DNA of 64,000 nt. It comes from Candidatus Liberimonas magnetica. Lineage in GTDB: Bacteria; Elusimicrobiota; Endomicrobiia; Endomicrobiales; JAFGIL01. The notes under the pieces are model-generated. The model was not told the DNA's origin. It was given only the letters and a program-made list of their open reading frames with translations, and searched no databases. Shown here piece after piece: positions 52,926 through 60,696 of the stretch (position 1 is its first letter; each line of letters starts with the position of its first letter). The translations under genes were made by a program, and so were the position numbers. The DNA is taken from the NCBI GenBank assembly GCA_020523885.1, contig JAJAPY010000013.1, positions 1 to 64,000 of the forward strand, given 5' to 3'.

Positions 52926-54879
52926 TTTTGACTTCAAGCAAAGAATTCTTCTTAATACTGTAATGAACAGACTCAAGGAAAAGAAAGTGCTTACAGGAGA
53001 AGCTCAAGCGCTCTTCCTTAATGCGTCCTTATCTCCGAGTCCTGAGACTTTTACTGCCTTTTTAGGCTGTGCCGGGGAGTTAATACAGAATGCAGGGAAA
53101 GTATCGCCTTTTTACAAGCCGGATATTAAGGATAATATTCAGGGAGTAATGAAATTCGGTTTTAGTGAAAACGTCATTCCTGTAGGGATAGACATAGGGC
53201 AGTTTCATACCGCAGTTTTCGGCCAGACGCGATCCGGCAAAAGCGTGATGCTTTTTATGATGTTGGCGCAAGCGATGAAGCAAAATAATTCTGTATTCTG
53301 GGTATTTGCAAGAGCCAATGATATAAGAAGACTGCTTCATGTCAGCAATGATATTGTTTTCGTTACTTTTGACGGGCAGATCAGATACAATCCGATTCCA
53401 AAGGATGAGAACCTTGCCCGCTTTACCGACCCTTTTATACAGGCTACAACCCTGTTTGACGGGACAGACAATTATCTTGCCGAGCAGATTTACAGGCTAA
53501 AGATTGAAAAGCCGGAGCCATCATTGTCGGATTTGTACAAGCATATAATGTTTCAGAAGCATTTGACTAACTCACGGCAGGATCAGTACAAGCAGAGTTC
53601 CCTTAACAGGCTGGGAGGCATATTGAGAAGCAAGCTCGGGAATTTCCTGAAAGGCGGGAAGGATTGCTTTGAACAGCTTATAAATCATAATGTAGTCTTT
53701 GAAATGAATGAGTTAAGATCATGGGAACAGGTGCTTGTGGTTAACCTGCTGATTCTTCATCTTTCAGACTGGAAAAGGAAGCATGCATCAGACTTGCACC
53801 ATATTATTGTGCTTGAAGATGCCTCAGCAATTTGCAACATCGCATTTGACAGGAATCCGAGAAAGCCAATCCTTGCGGACAGTTTTGACACATTGGCAAA
53901 AGATGGTTTTCAGTTTATTGTACTTTCCCAGTCGCCAGGTCAAGTGATGCATTTCCTCCACGCAGAAACCGACTGTAAGATTTGCCTTAAACTTTCGAAC
54001 ATGGATGACGCAATTCTTATGGCACATAAGCTCGGCGTGGAAAAAGAGCATTGGGAAAAATTCTTTTGGCTTCCAGCAAGAACAGGGTTTGTCAGCATGA
54101 AGGGGCTTCCGGCATTTCTTTTCAGGATTCCTGAAATACCTCTGATTGATTATTCATGCTTTACTGATGATTGGCTGAAACAGAATAATGCACGGCTTCT
54201 AGGTATAACAGAAGATGAAAACGTTGAAATTGAGGATGAAGAAGCAGAAGATGTTAAGGAAGAACTGAAAAAAGATGAGAGAAAGTTGCTGGAAGCAATA
54301 CATGTGAAGCAGTTTGTTGCTTCTATGGGGATGCTCTCAGAAATAACTGGTTTTGATGTAAGCAAAATCAGTCGTATGTCTAATGTTCTTGCAGAAAGAG
54401 GGTACATTTCAATTTGTGACATTCGAATCGGGAAAAGGCCCTTTCGGTATCCTGTACTTTTGGTGCGGGGATATCAAGCGCTTGGAATTGAGGAAGCTGA
54501 AAAGCAGGAATGTAAGGGCGGGCCAGATCACCGTATTTGGATATTTTTATTTGAGTCAAAGTTTAAGAAAAAGGGCATTAGCGCAGAGCATGAAAGGTTT
54601 TTAGGAGAAGGTCATAGTTCAGACCTTGTTTTGAAGTTATCGGATTATTCCGTAGGGGTTGAGGTTGAGCTTTCTTCCGCTAACACAAAAAACAATCTGG
54701 AAAAGGGATTGAGGCTTGGCTTAAACTACATTATTTTCGGGGCAAAGGACAGGAAAACCTTGCGCGAAATTCAGGCAATTATTAACGATTCATCTGAAGA
54801 GAATAAAAAGAAATGTTTTGCTTATTCGTTGACTGAGATTTACGAAGCAGAAAATATTATGGATTTGATTAAGCTATGA
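52918..54879 (+). CDS. HerA-like ATPase fused to a winged helix and PD-(D/E)XK-like nuclease (paralogue B)
   Basis: A 653-residue protein; ATG 52918 is chosen because it overlaps the zinc-protein stop (the longer frame starts inside that gene). Walker A is VFGQTRSGKSVMLFM at about residue 100, and Walker B is HIIVLEDASAICN at about 300. Next an acidic linker (ENVEIEDEEAEDVKEELKKD), then a winged helix (VASMGMLSEITGFDVSKISR), then the nuclease-like end: HRIWIFLFESKFKKKGIS, SSDLVLKLSDYSVGVEVELS (D...E-x-E). Same three-part order as the 34609 product, so they are paralogues. A motor-nuclease fusion could process double-stranded element DNA or defend against phage. Operon of seven genes with small spacers. 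Confidence 0.8.
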   Translation: MDNFDFKQRILLNTVMNRLKEKKVLTGEAQALFLNASLSPSPETFTAFLGCAGELIQNAGKVSPFYKPDIKDNIQGVMKFGFSENVIPVGIDIGQFHTAVFGQTRSGKSVMLFMMLAQAMKQNNSVFWVFARANDIRRLLHVSNDIVFVTFDGQIRYNPIPKDENLARFTDPFIQATTLFDGTDNYLAEQIYRLKIEKPEPSLSDLYKHIMFQKHLTNSRQDQYKQSSLNRLGGILRSKLGNFLKGGKDCFEQLINHNVVFEMNELRSWEQVLVVNLLILHLSDWKRKHASDLHHIIVLEDASAICNIAFDRNPRKPILADSFDTLAKDGFQFIVLSQSPGQVMHFLHAETDCKICLKLSNMDDAILMAHKLGVEKEHWEKFFWLPARTGFVSMKGLPAFLFRIPEIPLIDYSCFTDDWLKQNNARLLGITEDENVEIEDEEAEDVKEELKKDERKLLEAIHVKQFVASMGMLSEITGFDVSKISRMSNVLAERGYISICDIRIGKRPFRYPVLLVRGYQALGIEEAEKQECKGGPDHRIWIFLFESKFKKKGISAEHERFLGEGHSSDLVLKLSDYSVGVEVELSSANTKNNLEKGLRLGLNYIIFGAKDRKTLREIQAIINDSSEENKKKCFAYSLTEIYEAENIMDLIKL

Positions 54880-54892
54880 TGAATATTGAGGT

Positions 54893-55084
54893 GTTACTAA
54901 ATTCAATAAAAAGCCAAAACTTACCATTTCTATCGCTAGTGTCAATATCGAACAAAAAAATGATGCCCTTACCCTTGAACATCTGCTGGATATCCTTTTG
55001 CTTGCCAAAAAAATAGCAGACAAATCCAAAGAAGAATCTGATAAAATACAAAAACAGTTTCTTGACAATTCAAAACTATTGTAA
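54893..55084 (+). CDS. Small coiled-coil ORF without a standard start codon
   Basis: A 63-codon open frame ends at TAA 55082-55084. Its product, starting near VTKFNKKPKLTISIASVNIE, then EHLLDILLLAKKIADKSKEE, looks natural (amphipathic helix), and the GAGG at 54888-54891 would serve as ribosome-binding site. No ATG, GTG or TTG lies in frame at the expected place: GTT is found at 54893. It may be a mutated gene or use ATT or another rare start. Confidence 0.4.
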   Translation, partial: VTKFNKKPKLTISIASVNIEQKNDALTLEHLLDILLLAKKIADKSKEESDKIQKQFLDNSKLL

Positions 55085-55130
55085 TAAGATGTGAAACGCT
55101 ACAAAAAAATTACAGAAAGGAGGTGATTTT

Positions 55131-56810
55131 ATGCTTGAACCTAATCCGAAACAGAAAGTAAAAGTTGCACTTTATGCGCGTGTTTCAACTGAAGAACAGA
55201 CAAATAACTATTCTCTGGATGCACAGAAGGACTTGCTTATTAAATATGCCAAAGAGAACAACTTTGTTATTACAGGGGAATACATAGACGGCGGTTATTC
55301 AGGAACGAGCGATGACAGGCCGGAATTCCAAAAGATGATGGAAGATGCGAGAGGGGGTAAATTCAATTTGGTGCTGTTTTACAAGTATGATAGGCTTTTT
55401 AGGAACAATAGGCATTTGCTGAATACAGTTGAACAGCTTTCTCAATATGGTGTTGCAATAAAATCAATCACAGAGCCTTTTGACACAAGCAACCCTATGG
55501 GCAAGTGCATGGTCTCAATTTTGGGTAGTATGGCAGAACTAGAGAGGAATAATTTTTTGGAACGCTCGAAGCAAGGCAAATTAAGAAGGTACAGGGAAGG
55601 TTATTATGCCGGGAGCGGAGTTTTTGGCTATGATTATGATAAAGAGACAGATATTCTCACAATAAACACTAATGAGGCAGAAATTGTTAAGCATATTTTC
55701 AGTGAATATATTCAGCCGGAGTCTTCCCTATTAAAGGTTGCAAGAAATTTGAGAAAGCAGGGTTTGAAGACAAAGAAAGGGCTTGAGTTTCAGTCTCATT
55801 GTATTCATGGTATTCTTTTAAATTCAATGTACACAGGAAAATGGTATGCGAATAGATTAGGCCCTAAAAACAGCCTGAAGCCAAGGGATCTATGGATTGA
55901 AGTCAAAGTGCCTGCAATAGTTTCAGAGGAAGAATATAATCTTGCACATAAGCTTCTAAAGGAAAGGCGCATTTATTCCAAAAGAAACGTGAAGTATGAT
56001 TATCTCTTACAAGGGCTAATTAAATGTGGTGCTTGTGGCTCTAAAATATCAGGCACATCAGACAGCTCATTGCCAACAATGATTAATGGCAGGCAGTACG
56101 GGCCTTATTTCAAGCTTTATTACAGGTGTAATCATTACTCAAAAAATCTCTTTGAAAAAAAAATTAGCTGTGATTTGAGATGGATTCAGTCTGAATTGAT
56201 TGACGGTGCTGTCTGGAATAAGGCTGACATCATTCTAAATAATCCTGAAATTATAAGAAAAGCCGTAGAACGGGAAAGAGAATCAATGCCTGAAAGGGAT
56301 GTTTTGCAGAAATCTTTGAAGAAGAATGAGGATGCTCTAAAAAGACTTTGCAGGGAAGAAGAAAGGATAATTGAGGCTTACAGGCGCAATATTATCAGTA
56401 TTGAGCAATTAGACCAGCAGATTAGCGATATAAGGCTGAAGAAGGAGGCTTATAGCCATGAAATTGAAAGAATTGGCCTTCTGCTTGAGGATAAGAAGGA
56501 GAATATTGAAAGTGCCATTGATTGTGTCAGCCAGATAAACAAAGGCATTGGAAAGCTCAATCCTGATATAAAGAAACGGGTCTTGAGGCTTCTTGACACA
56601 AGTGTTGTGGTGAATACCAACGGAAAGGCAAATCTTACCTTTAGGATTCCGCTATCCCTTCCAGAGTCTTTTCCCCCTATTATGTCGGCAGAACATGCAT
56701 CACACCCGCATTTACGAATTTGTTCTTCATTTCATAGCTCAGGTTTTCATCACTCCCGACAAGCATTGGTATCAATAAAGATGCTTCCAAGGCGGGGAAT
56801 TTATCCTTGA
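55131..56810 (+). CDS. Large serine recombinase; tail switched by integration
   Basis: A 559-residue integrase. The resolvase-type catalytic domain has VALYARVSTEEQTNNYSLDA, nucleophile Ser19, and KYDRLFRNN. Recombinase domain about 165-300. A zinc ribbon follows (LIKCGACGSKI...YRCNHYSK...CD, about 300-345), then a coiled coil (EEERIIEAYRRNIISIEQLD, about 400-480). AAAGGAGGTG precedes ATG 55131. The frame crosses the element border: codons 522-559 come from antisense comEC. Codon 521 (GAA 56691-56693) is the last element codon. In the predicted circle the frame continues into the RHH frame at 9273, for 652 residues in total. It probably catalyses integration at the GT/AC core inside AAC in comEC. 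Confidence 0.95.
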   Translation: MLEPNPKQKVKVALYARVSTEEQTNNYSLDAQKDLLIKYAKENNFVITGEYIDGGYSGTSDDRPEFQKMMEDARGGKFNLVLFYKYDRLFRNNRHLLNTVEQLSQYGVAIKSITEPFDTSNPMGKCMVSILGSMAELERNNFLERSKQGKLRRYREGYYAGSGVFGYDYDKETDILTINTNEAEIVKHIFSEYIQPESSLLKVARNLRKQGLKTKKGLEFQSHCIHGILLNSMYTGKWYANRLGPKNSLKPRDLWIEVKVPAIVSEEEYNLAHKLLKERRIYSKRNVKYDYLLQGLIKCGACGSKISGTSDSSLPTMINGRQYGPYFKLYYRCNHYSKNLFEKKISCDLRWIQSELIDGAVWNKADIILNNPEIIRKAVERERESMPERDVLQKSLKKNEDALKRLCREEERIIEAYRRNIISIEQLDQQISDIRLKKEAYSHEIERIGLLLEDKKENIESAIDCVSQINKGIGKLNPDIKKRVLRLLDTSVVVNTNGKANLTFRIPLSLPESFPPIMSAEHASHPHLRICSSFHSSGFHHSRQALVSIKMLPRRGIYP

Positions 56811-57366
56811 TAGTTTTAATAATGTTTTTCCTTAAAGAATAGGCAGCTGATTTGTAAAAAGGAGGCTGCTCATAACCTGTTTTCTCGATTGATTTCGCGT
56901 AAAAAATAGTATATATACCCTTACGGCCCAGGTATTTTGCGTAATTAAATCCTCCCGGGTTAGTTGTTTGAAACGGTGTTTTAATATCCCCGTTCATTAA
57001 AAGGATATCTCCGGGTTCAATATCGTTGATCTGTTTTTCTTTTGGCTTATAATTTATAAGTGTTTTTCCGCCTCTTTTGGCATTATTTAAAGAATAAATA
57101 TCGAGCACAAACGCTACTTTGCCGTTTCTTTCTTCCGGAGGAAGTATTACTCGCCCCCGTAATAGCTGTTTTTGCTGTCCGGCATAGATAGATATGCCGT
57201 CCTTAGAAGGAGGGGAAACAAAAAAACCTTTTAGGTCAAGTATGAGCAAAGTAAAAGCATACAATAAAGTTAAAGTTATTATAGGCCTTTTTGTAATTAA
57301 TTTATAAATAAATATGAAAGGGTTTAAAGAAACATGAAAGGTAAGTTTGGAACTGTTGTTTTCCAT
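56680..57366 (-). pseudogene. comEC: ComEC 5' fragment
   Basis: The first 225 codons of comEC. The native end is GVMHV at the attR core, where three element-encoded residues (LPT) and a stop follow. The N-terminus has membrane helices (IITLTLLYAFTLLILDL) and the OB-fold-like DUF4131 region (LLRGRVILPPEERNGKVAFV, GDILLMNGDIKTPF). The motif LLIPMLVGSDENLSYEMKNK then FVNAGVMHVL is the start of the competence domain. Joined to 7708-9267 it forms the full 744-residue protein. Natural transformation should be lost while the element is integrated. Confidence 0.95.
56692..56694. other. Right attachment junction (attR core AAC)
   Basis: Element sequence TCGGCAG-AAC is followed by host comEC ATGCATCACACC. 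The shared triplet with attL is AAC; the bases on either side differ (G versus A before, G versus A after). Both fragments of comEC join in frame at the triplet. Confidence 0.85.
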
Positions 57367-57376
57367 TATACGAAGT

Positions 57377-57883
57377 TTAAACGGCTTGTTTTGTGCCCTT
57401 AAGCAAGACTAAAGCAGTCAGAATAAATAGTACAGAAGCCAGGACAGGCATCCACACAGGAGCTATCCACGGGACGGGGATCAAGAATAGGACATCTAAT
57501 GTAAATAAAAAAGGCGGCCAACCGATCAATAATTTTAGAAAAATGTAGTAGAAAATATCCCAAACCCCAAAAGGTAGAAGAAAAAAAGCAAGTTTTTCTT
57601 TCCATGTGTTTCCGGATATAAATGCTACAGTAAAAAGAATAACCATTGTTGATACTTCCCGGAATATTTCAGTCAAAAGAATGTCTAATGGAATTGGATT
57701 TAGAAAAGGTGTTTTTGCAAATATTATGTAGGGGAATGAGAGTTTAAGTGGTATGCTAAAACCGGAAGGGTAAAATAGTTGCCTTAAGTATACTACAACG
57801 GATGCTTCAAGATATCCAAAGGCAATACCGAACAATGTTACCAAAAATGTTTTTTTATAATTATCTTTGGATATTTCAAGCAT
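57377..57883 (-). CDS. Small multi-spanning membrane protein
   Basis: A 168-residue protein with four to five membrane segments (FLVTLFGIAFGYLEASVVVY, MVILFTVAFISGNT, FFLLPFGVWDIFYYIFL, LASVLFILTALVLLKG). It sits between rplA and comEC in the same direction, 13 bases from rplA. No family recognised. Confidence 0.7.
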   Translation of the reverse strand: MLEISKDNYKKTFLVTLFGIAFGYLEASVVVYLRQLFYPSGFSIPLKLSFPYIIFAKTPFLNPIPLDILLTEIFREVSTMVILFTVAFISGNTWKEKLAFFLLPFGVWDIFYYIFLKLLIGWPPFLFTLDVLFLIPVPWIAPVWMPVLASVLFILTALVLLKGTKQAV

Positions 57884-57896
57884 TCAATAAAAAAAC

Positions 57897-58580
57897 TTAG
57901 AATTTTTGCGTCGTATCAAGCTTAATCCCGGGGCCCATAGTAGATGAAATAGTGATACTTCTTAAATATTGGCCTTTGGAAGAAGCCGGTTTGGCATGTA
58001 CGATTGCTTTTATCAAAGTTTTGGCATTCTCTACCAGGTTTTGAGGAGGGAATGAGGCTTTGCCTATCGAGCAATGTATGATCCCGTAGGAATCATTTTT
58101 ATATTCAACCCGTCCCATCTTAAGCTCTTTGACCGTTCTTTCAAGTTCAAAAGTGACTGTGCCTGATTTAGGGTTTGGCATAAGGCCTTTTGGCCCCAGG
58201 ACTTTACCCAGTTTGCCCAGGTCTTTCATCATATCCGGAGTAGCGACCAGGAAATCGAAATCGAGCCAGCCTTTTGATATTTTTTCTACCATGTCCTGCG
58301 CCCCAACCGCATCTGCTCCTGCAGCCTCTGCTTCTTTTATTTTATCACCGGTGGCTATAACTGCAACCTTGCGGGTCTTGCCTATCCCGAAAGGCAATGC
58401 TATAGTTCCCCTGACCAGCTGGTCGCCCTGTTTTGGGTCTATACCAAGACGGAGATGAACCTCGACAGTTTCATCGAATTTTGCCTTTGCTGTTTGTTTA
58501 CAGAGGTTTATGCCTTCTTCCAAAATGTAGAGTTTTGTTTTATCCACTAATTTTGATGTTTCAACCAGTCGTTTGCTCAT
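57897..58580 (-). CDS. rplA: 50S ribosomal protein L1
   Basis: A 227-residue protein. Signatures [40 protein letters not shown], and [19 protein letters not shown] are those of L1, which binds 23S rRNA at the L1 stalk. It follows rplK with a 55-bp gap, the conserved order rplK-rplA. L1 of bacteria often represses this operon by binding its own mRNA; no site is visible here. Confidence 0.98.
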   Translation of the reverse strand: MSKRLVETSKLVDKTKLYILEEGINLCKQTAKAKFDETVEVHLRLGIDPKQGDQLVRGTIALPFGIGKTRKVAVIATGDKIKEAEAAGADAVGAQDMVEKISKGWLDFDFLVATPDMMKDLGKLGKVLGPKGLMPNPKSGTVTFELERTVKELKMGRVEYKNDSYGIIHCSIGKASFPPQNLVENAKTLIKAIVHAKPASSKGQYLRSITISSTMGPGIKLDTTQKF

Positions 58581-58635
58581 TTATCCTCCAAGTGGTTATA
58601 TTGCGTCCCGCAGTGCGGGACTCCCACAAGTAAAT

Positions 58636-59070
58636 TTATTCTTTTATTACTTCAACACCCATGCTGCGGGCAGTACCTTCGACCATTTTCATCGCTGCTT
58701 CTAAAGTCGTTGCATTTAAATCTGGCATTTTCTGTAAGGCGATCTCTTTGACCTGCTCTTTTGTTATTTTTCCGACTTTGTTTTTGTTCGGCTCGCCGGA
58801 CGCTTTGGCGATACCTGCGGCCTTTTTTACGAGAGCAGGTACGGGTGGCATTTTTGTAATGAATGTAAATGATCTGTCCTCAAAAACAGTTATTACGACC
58901 GGTATGGTCATCCCTGCTTCCATGGAAGCGGTTCTTGCATTAAATTGTTTGCAAAAATCCATTATGTTCACGCCTTGCTGTCCTAAAGCCGGGCCCACTG
59001 GCGGCGCAGGATTTGCATTTCCTGCAGGAATTTGCAGTTTTACCTGTGTTTTTACTTTTTTCTGTGCCAT
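58636..59070 (-). CDS. rplK: 50S ribosomal protein L11
   Basis: A 144-residue protein with the N-terminal L11 signature [20 protein letters not shown] then [20 protein letters not shown]. The C-terminal rRNA-binding domain has [20 protein letters not shown]. Part of the GTPase-associated centre. Order nusG-rplK-rplA is conserved across bacteria. Confidence 0.98.
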   Translation of the reverse strand: MAQKKVKTQVKLQIPAGNANPAPPVGPALGQQGVNIMDFCKQFNARTASMEAGMTIPVVITVFEDRSFTFITKMPPVPALVKKAAGIAKASGEPNKNKVGKITKEQVKEIALQKMPDLNATTLEAAMKMVEGTARSMGVEVIKE

Positions 59071-59168
59071 ATTAGGTACTCCTTATTTGAAGATTAAGAA
59101 AATTGCAAAATTTAGAAGATTTATAGGTTTTAATTTTTAAAATATTCTAATTTTCAAATTTTTAATTT

Positions 59169-59702
59169 TTATAGTTTTTCAACTTGAAGGTAATGAAGTT
59201 CTACGGGGGTTGGCCGCCCGAAGATCGTCACCATGACTTTTAACTTTCCTTTTTCTTCATTTACTTCTTCAACAATGCCTATAAAATGCTTGAAAGGCCC
59301 TTCTATTATCCTTACATTTTCTTCTTTTTCAAATGTGACCAAAGGCCTTGGCTTTAAACCATGAGGTGCTGCGACAATGTCTATGAGGTTCTTTACTTCA
59401 TCTTCCGGCATCGGAGCAGGTTTTACCCCGCCTAAAAAGCCTGTCACTCCGGCGGTATTTCTTACAAGCCAGTATGTTTCGTTGTTCATTACCATTTCCA
59501 TGAAAACATAGCCCGGATAGAATTTACGTTTTTTCACGTGTTTTTTATTTCTTTTTATCTCGACTACTTCTTCAGTAGGCACCAATATCTGAGCGATCTG
59601 ATCTTGGATCCCAAGATTTGCTACGGCTTTATCTAGATTTGATTTTACCCGGTCTTCATGTCCTGAATATGTATGAACTACGAACCACTGACGTTCTGCC
59701 AT
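59169..59702 (-). CDS. nusG: Transcription elongation/antitermination factor NusG
   Basis: A 177-residue protein. The NGN domain starts ERQWFVVHTYSGHEDRVKSN, and the RNA polymerase-contacting region is FYPGYVFMEMVMNNETYWLV. The KOW domain at the end has NVRIIEGPFKHFIGIVEEVN. Usual length. Downstream of secE on the same strand. Confidence 0.98.
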   Translation of the reverse strand: MAERQWFVVHTYSGHEDRVKSNLDKAVANLGIQDQIAQILVPTEEVVEIKRNKKHVKKRKFYPGYVFMEMVMNNETYWLVRNTAGVTGFLGGVKPAPMPEDEVKNLIDIVAAPHGLKPRPLVTFEKEENVRIIEGPFKHFIGIVEEVNEEKGKLKVMVTIFGRPTPVELHYLQVEKL

Positions 59703-59710
59703 TGTGTACT

Positions 59711-59798
59711 CCTCTATATTACGGTAAACGGTTGATGGTAGAAGGTAGATGGTAGGTCTTTACCGTCTCCCGTTTACCTTCTACCGTCTCCCTTGTTT
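59711..59798. repeat. Inverted repeat in the secE-nusG gap
   Basis: GGTAGAAGGTA (59738-59748) pairs with TACCTTCTACC (59770-59780), and GGTAAACGG and CCGTTTACC also occur. A self-complementary spacer within the transcript. Confidence 0.6.
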
Positions 59799-59990
59799 TT
59801 ATAATAACACCGAAAGTATTCTAGCTAGCACAAAATCTGCAAAACCTACAAATACCGCTACGATAACGACTAAAACAATAACTATGATTGTAGATGCTAT
59901 GGCTTCTTTTCGCGATAACCATGTGACTTTGCGGAGTTCGGCATACGCATCCATAAAAAATTGAATTACTTCCTTAAACCATACATTCAT
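59799..59990 (-). CDS. secE: Preprotein translocase subunit SecE
   Basis: A 63-residue SecE of the short form with one membrane helix. FMDAYAELRKVTWLSRKEAI is the conserved cytoplasmic motif (E-L-R-K-V-x-W), and STIIVIVLVVIVAVFVGFAD is the membrane segment. It forms part of the SecYEG channel. Located between trnW and nusG as in many bacteria. Confidence 0.96.
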   Translation of the reverse strand: MNVWFKEVIQFFMDAYAELRKVTWLSRKEAIASTIIVIVLVVIVAVFVGFADFVLARILSVLL

Positions 59991-60189
59991 AATTTTCCTC
60001 TGCTGCTATTAATAATTTTTTAGTGGAACTCTTCTCCCGCCTTGCGGGATCCCGCTATAGCTGGACTTTGAATAATGTGACATACCACCATCATTAACAT
60101 TCATGAGCCTTCACATAAGGCTTCGGCTCACACGTCCCCAATTTCATTAATGGGGCTTGCCCTCCGTAGCTTTAGCGAAGGAGGGTAAA

Positions 60190-60261
60190 CGGGAGTGGGA
60201 GGACTCGAACCCCCAGTCCCGGTTTTGGAGACCGGTGGTTTACCAATTAACCGACACTCCC
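60190..60261 (-). tRNA. tRNA-Trp (CCA)
   Basis: Minus strand: acceptor GGGAGTG with CACTCCC; anticodon stem-loop CCGGT-CTCCAAA-ACCGG gives anticodon CCA; T-arm GGGGG-TTCGAGT-CCTCC. Discriminator G at 60190. No encoded CCA tail. trnW between rpmG and secE is a common arrangement. Confidence 0.96.
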
Positions 60262-60454
60262 TTATGTCGCGCCCCGCCCATGGCGGGACTTACCCGCCTT
60301 CGGCGGGATTGTTCCGGCTCGAAATGTAACTTGCTCGCCGGAACGCTCCTAGAGGGAAACTAAGTTTCCCTTCTACGTTCTGCAAAGAAGTAAAAACTTC
60401 TTTGCCTCACTGAACCCTTCTAAGTTGTATATAAGAAAGACTCGTAGGTTTACT
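60262..60454. repeat. Row of perfect inverted repeats between rpmG and trnW
   Basis: CCCGCC/GGCGGG twice (60270-60308), TTCCGGC/GCCGGAA (60311-60343), AGGGAAAC/GTTTCCCT (60353-60372), GCAAAGAAGT/ACTTCTTTGC (60382-60405). Some may be processing or termination points for the minus-strand transcript. Confidence 0.65.
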
Positions 60455-60613
60455 TTATTTTGTTTCTTTATGTAAAGTATGTTTATCGCAATTAGAGCAA
60501 TATTTCTTTACTTCAAGCTTCTTTTCTTTTTTCTTCCCAATTGCATAATGATAATTTCTGTTTTTACAGACACCACATGCCAAAATTACTATCGTTCTAT
60601 CTTTTTTTGCCAT
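60455..60613 (-). CDS. rpmG: 50S ribosomal protein L33
   Basis: A 52-residue protein read on the minus strand: [52 protein letters not shown]. The two Cys pairs (CGVC and CSNC) are the zinc-binding C+ form of L33. It lies between tuf and trnW, its usual place. Confidence 0.95.
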   Translation of the reverse strand: MAKKDRTIVILACGVCKNRNYHYAIGKKKEKKLEVKKYCSNCDKHTLHKETK

Positions 60614-60696
60614 TTTTAACACCTTGTCATGGGTCTTGAGTTTTGAGCAGTGTGTTTATTAGACACAAGACTCACGGCTCACGACTCGCATTATTT

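Larger units (their letters stand above)
9271..56694 (+). mobile_element. 47.4-kb integrated element inserted in comEC, large serine recombinase type
   Basis: Bounded by AAC core copies at 9268-9270 and 56692-56694, with the two comEC halves outside. A large serine recombinase gene lies at the right end and runs across the border. Content: a defence island, surface-protein cargo and a backbone with HerA-like ATPases, SSB, a methylase-SNF2 fusion, histone-fold-like proteins and many small proteins. No phage capsid, portal, terminase or tail gene is seen, and no relaxase or VirB-type channel. It is best called an integrative element of unknown transfer mode. Two tyrosine recombinase genes inside (27237 and 32893) suggest nested acquisitions. 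Confidence 0.93.
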
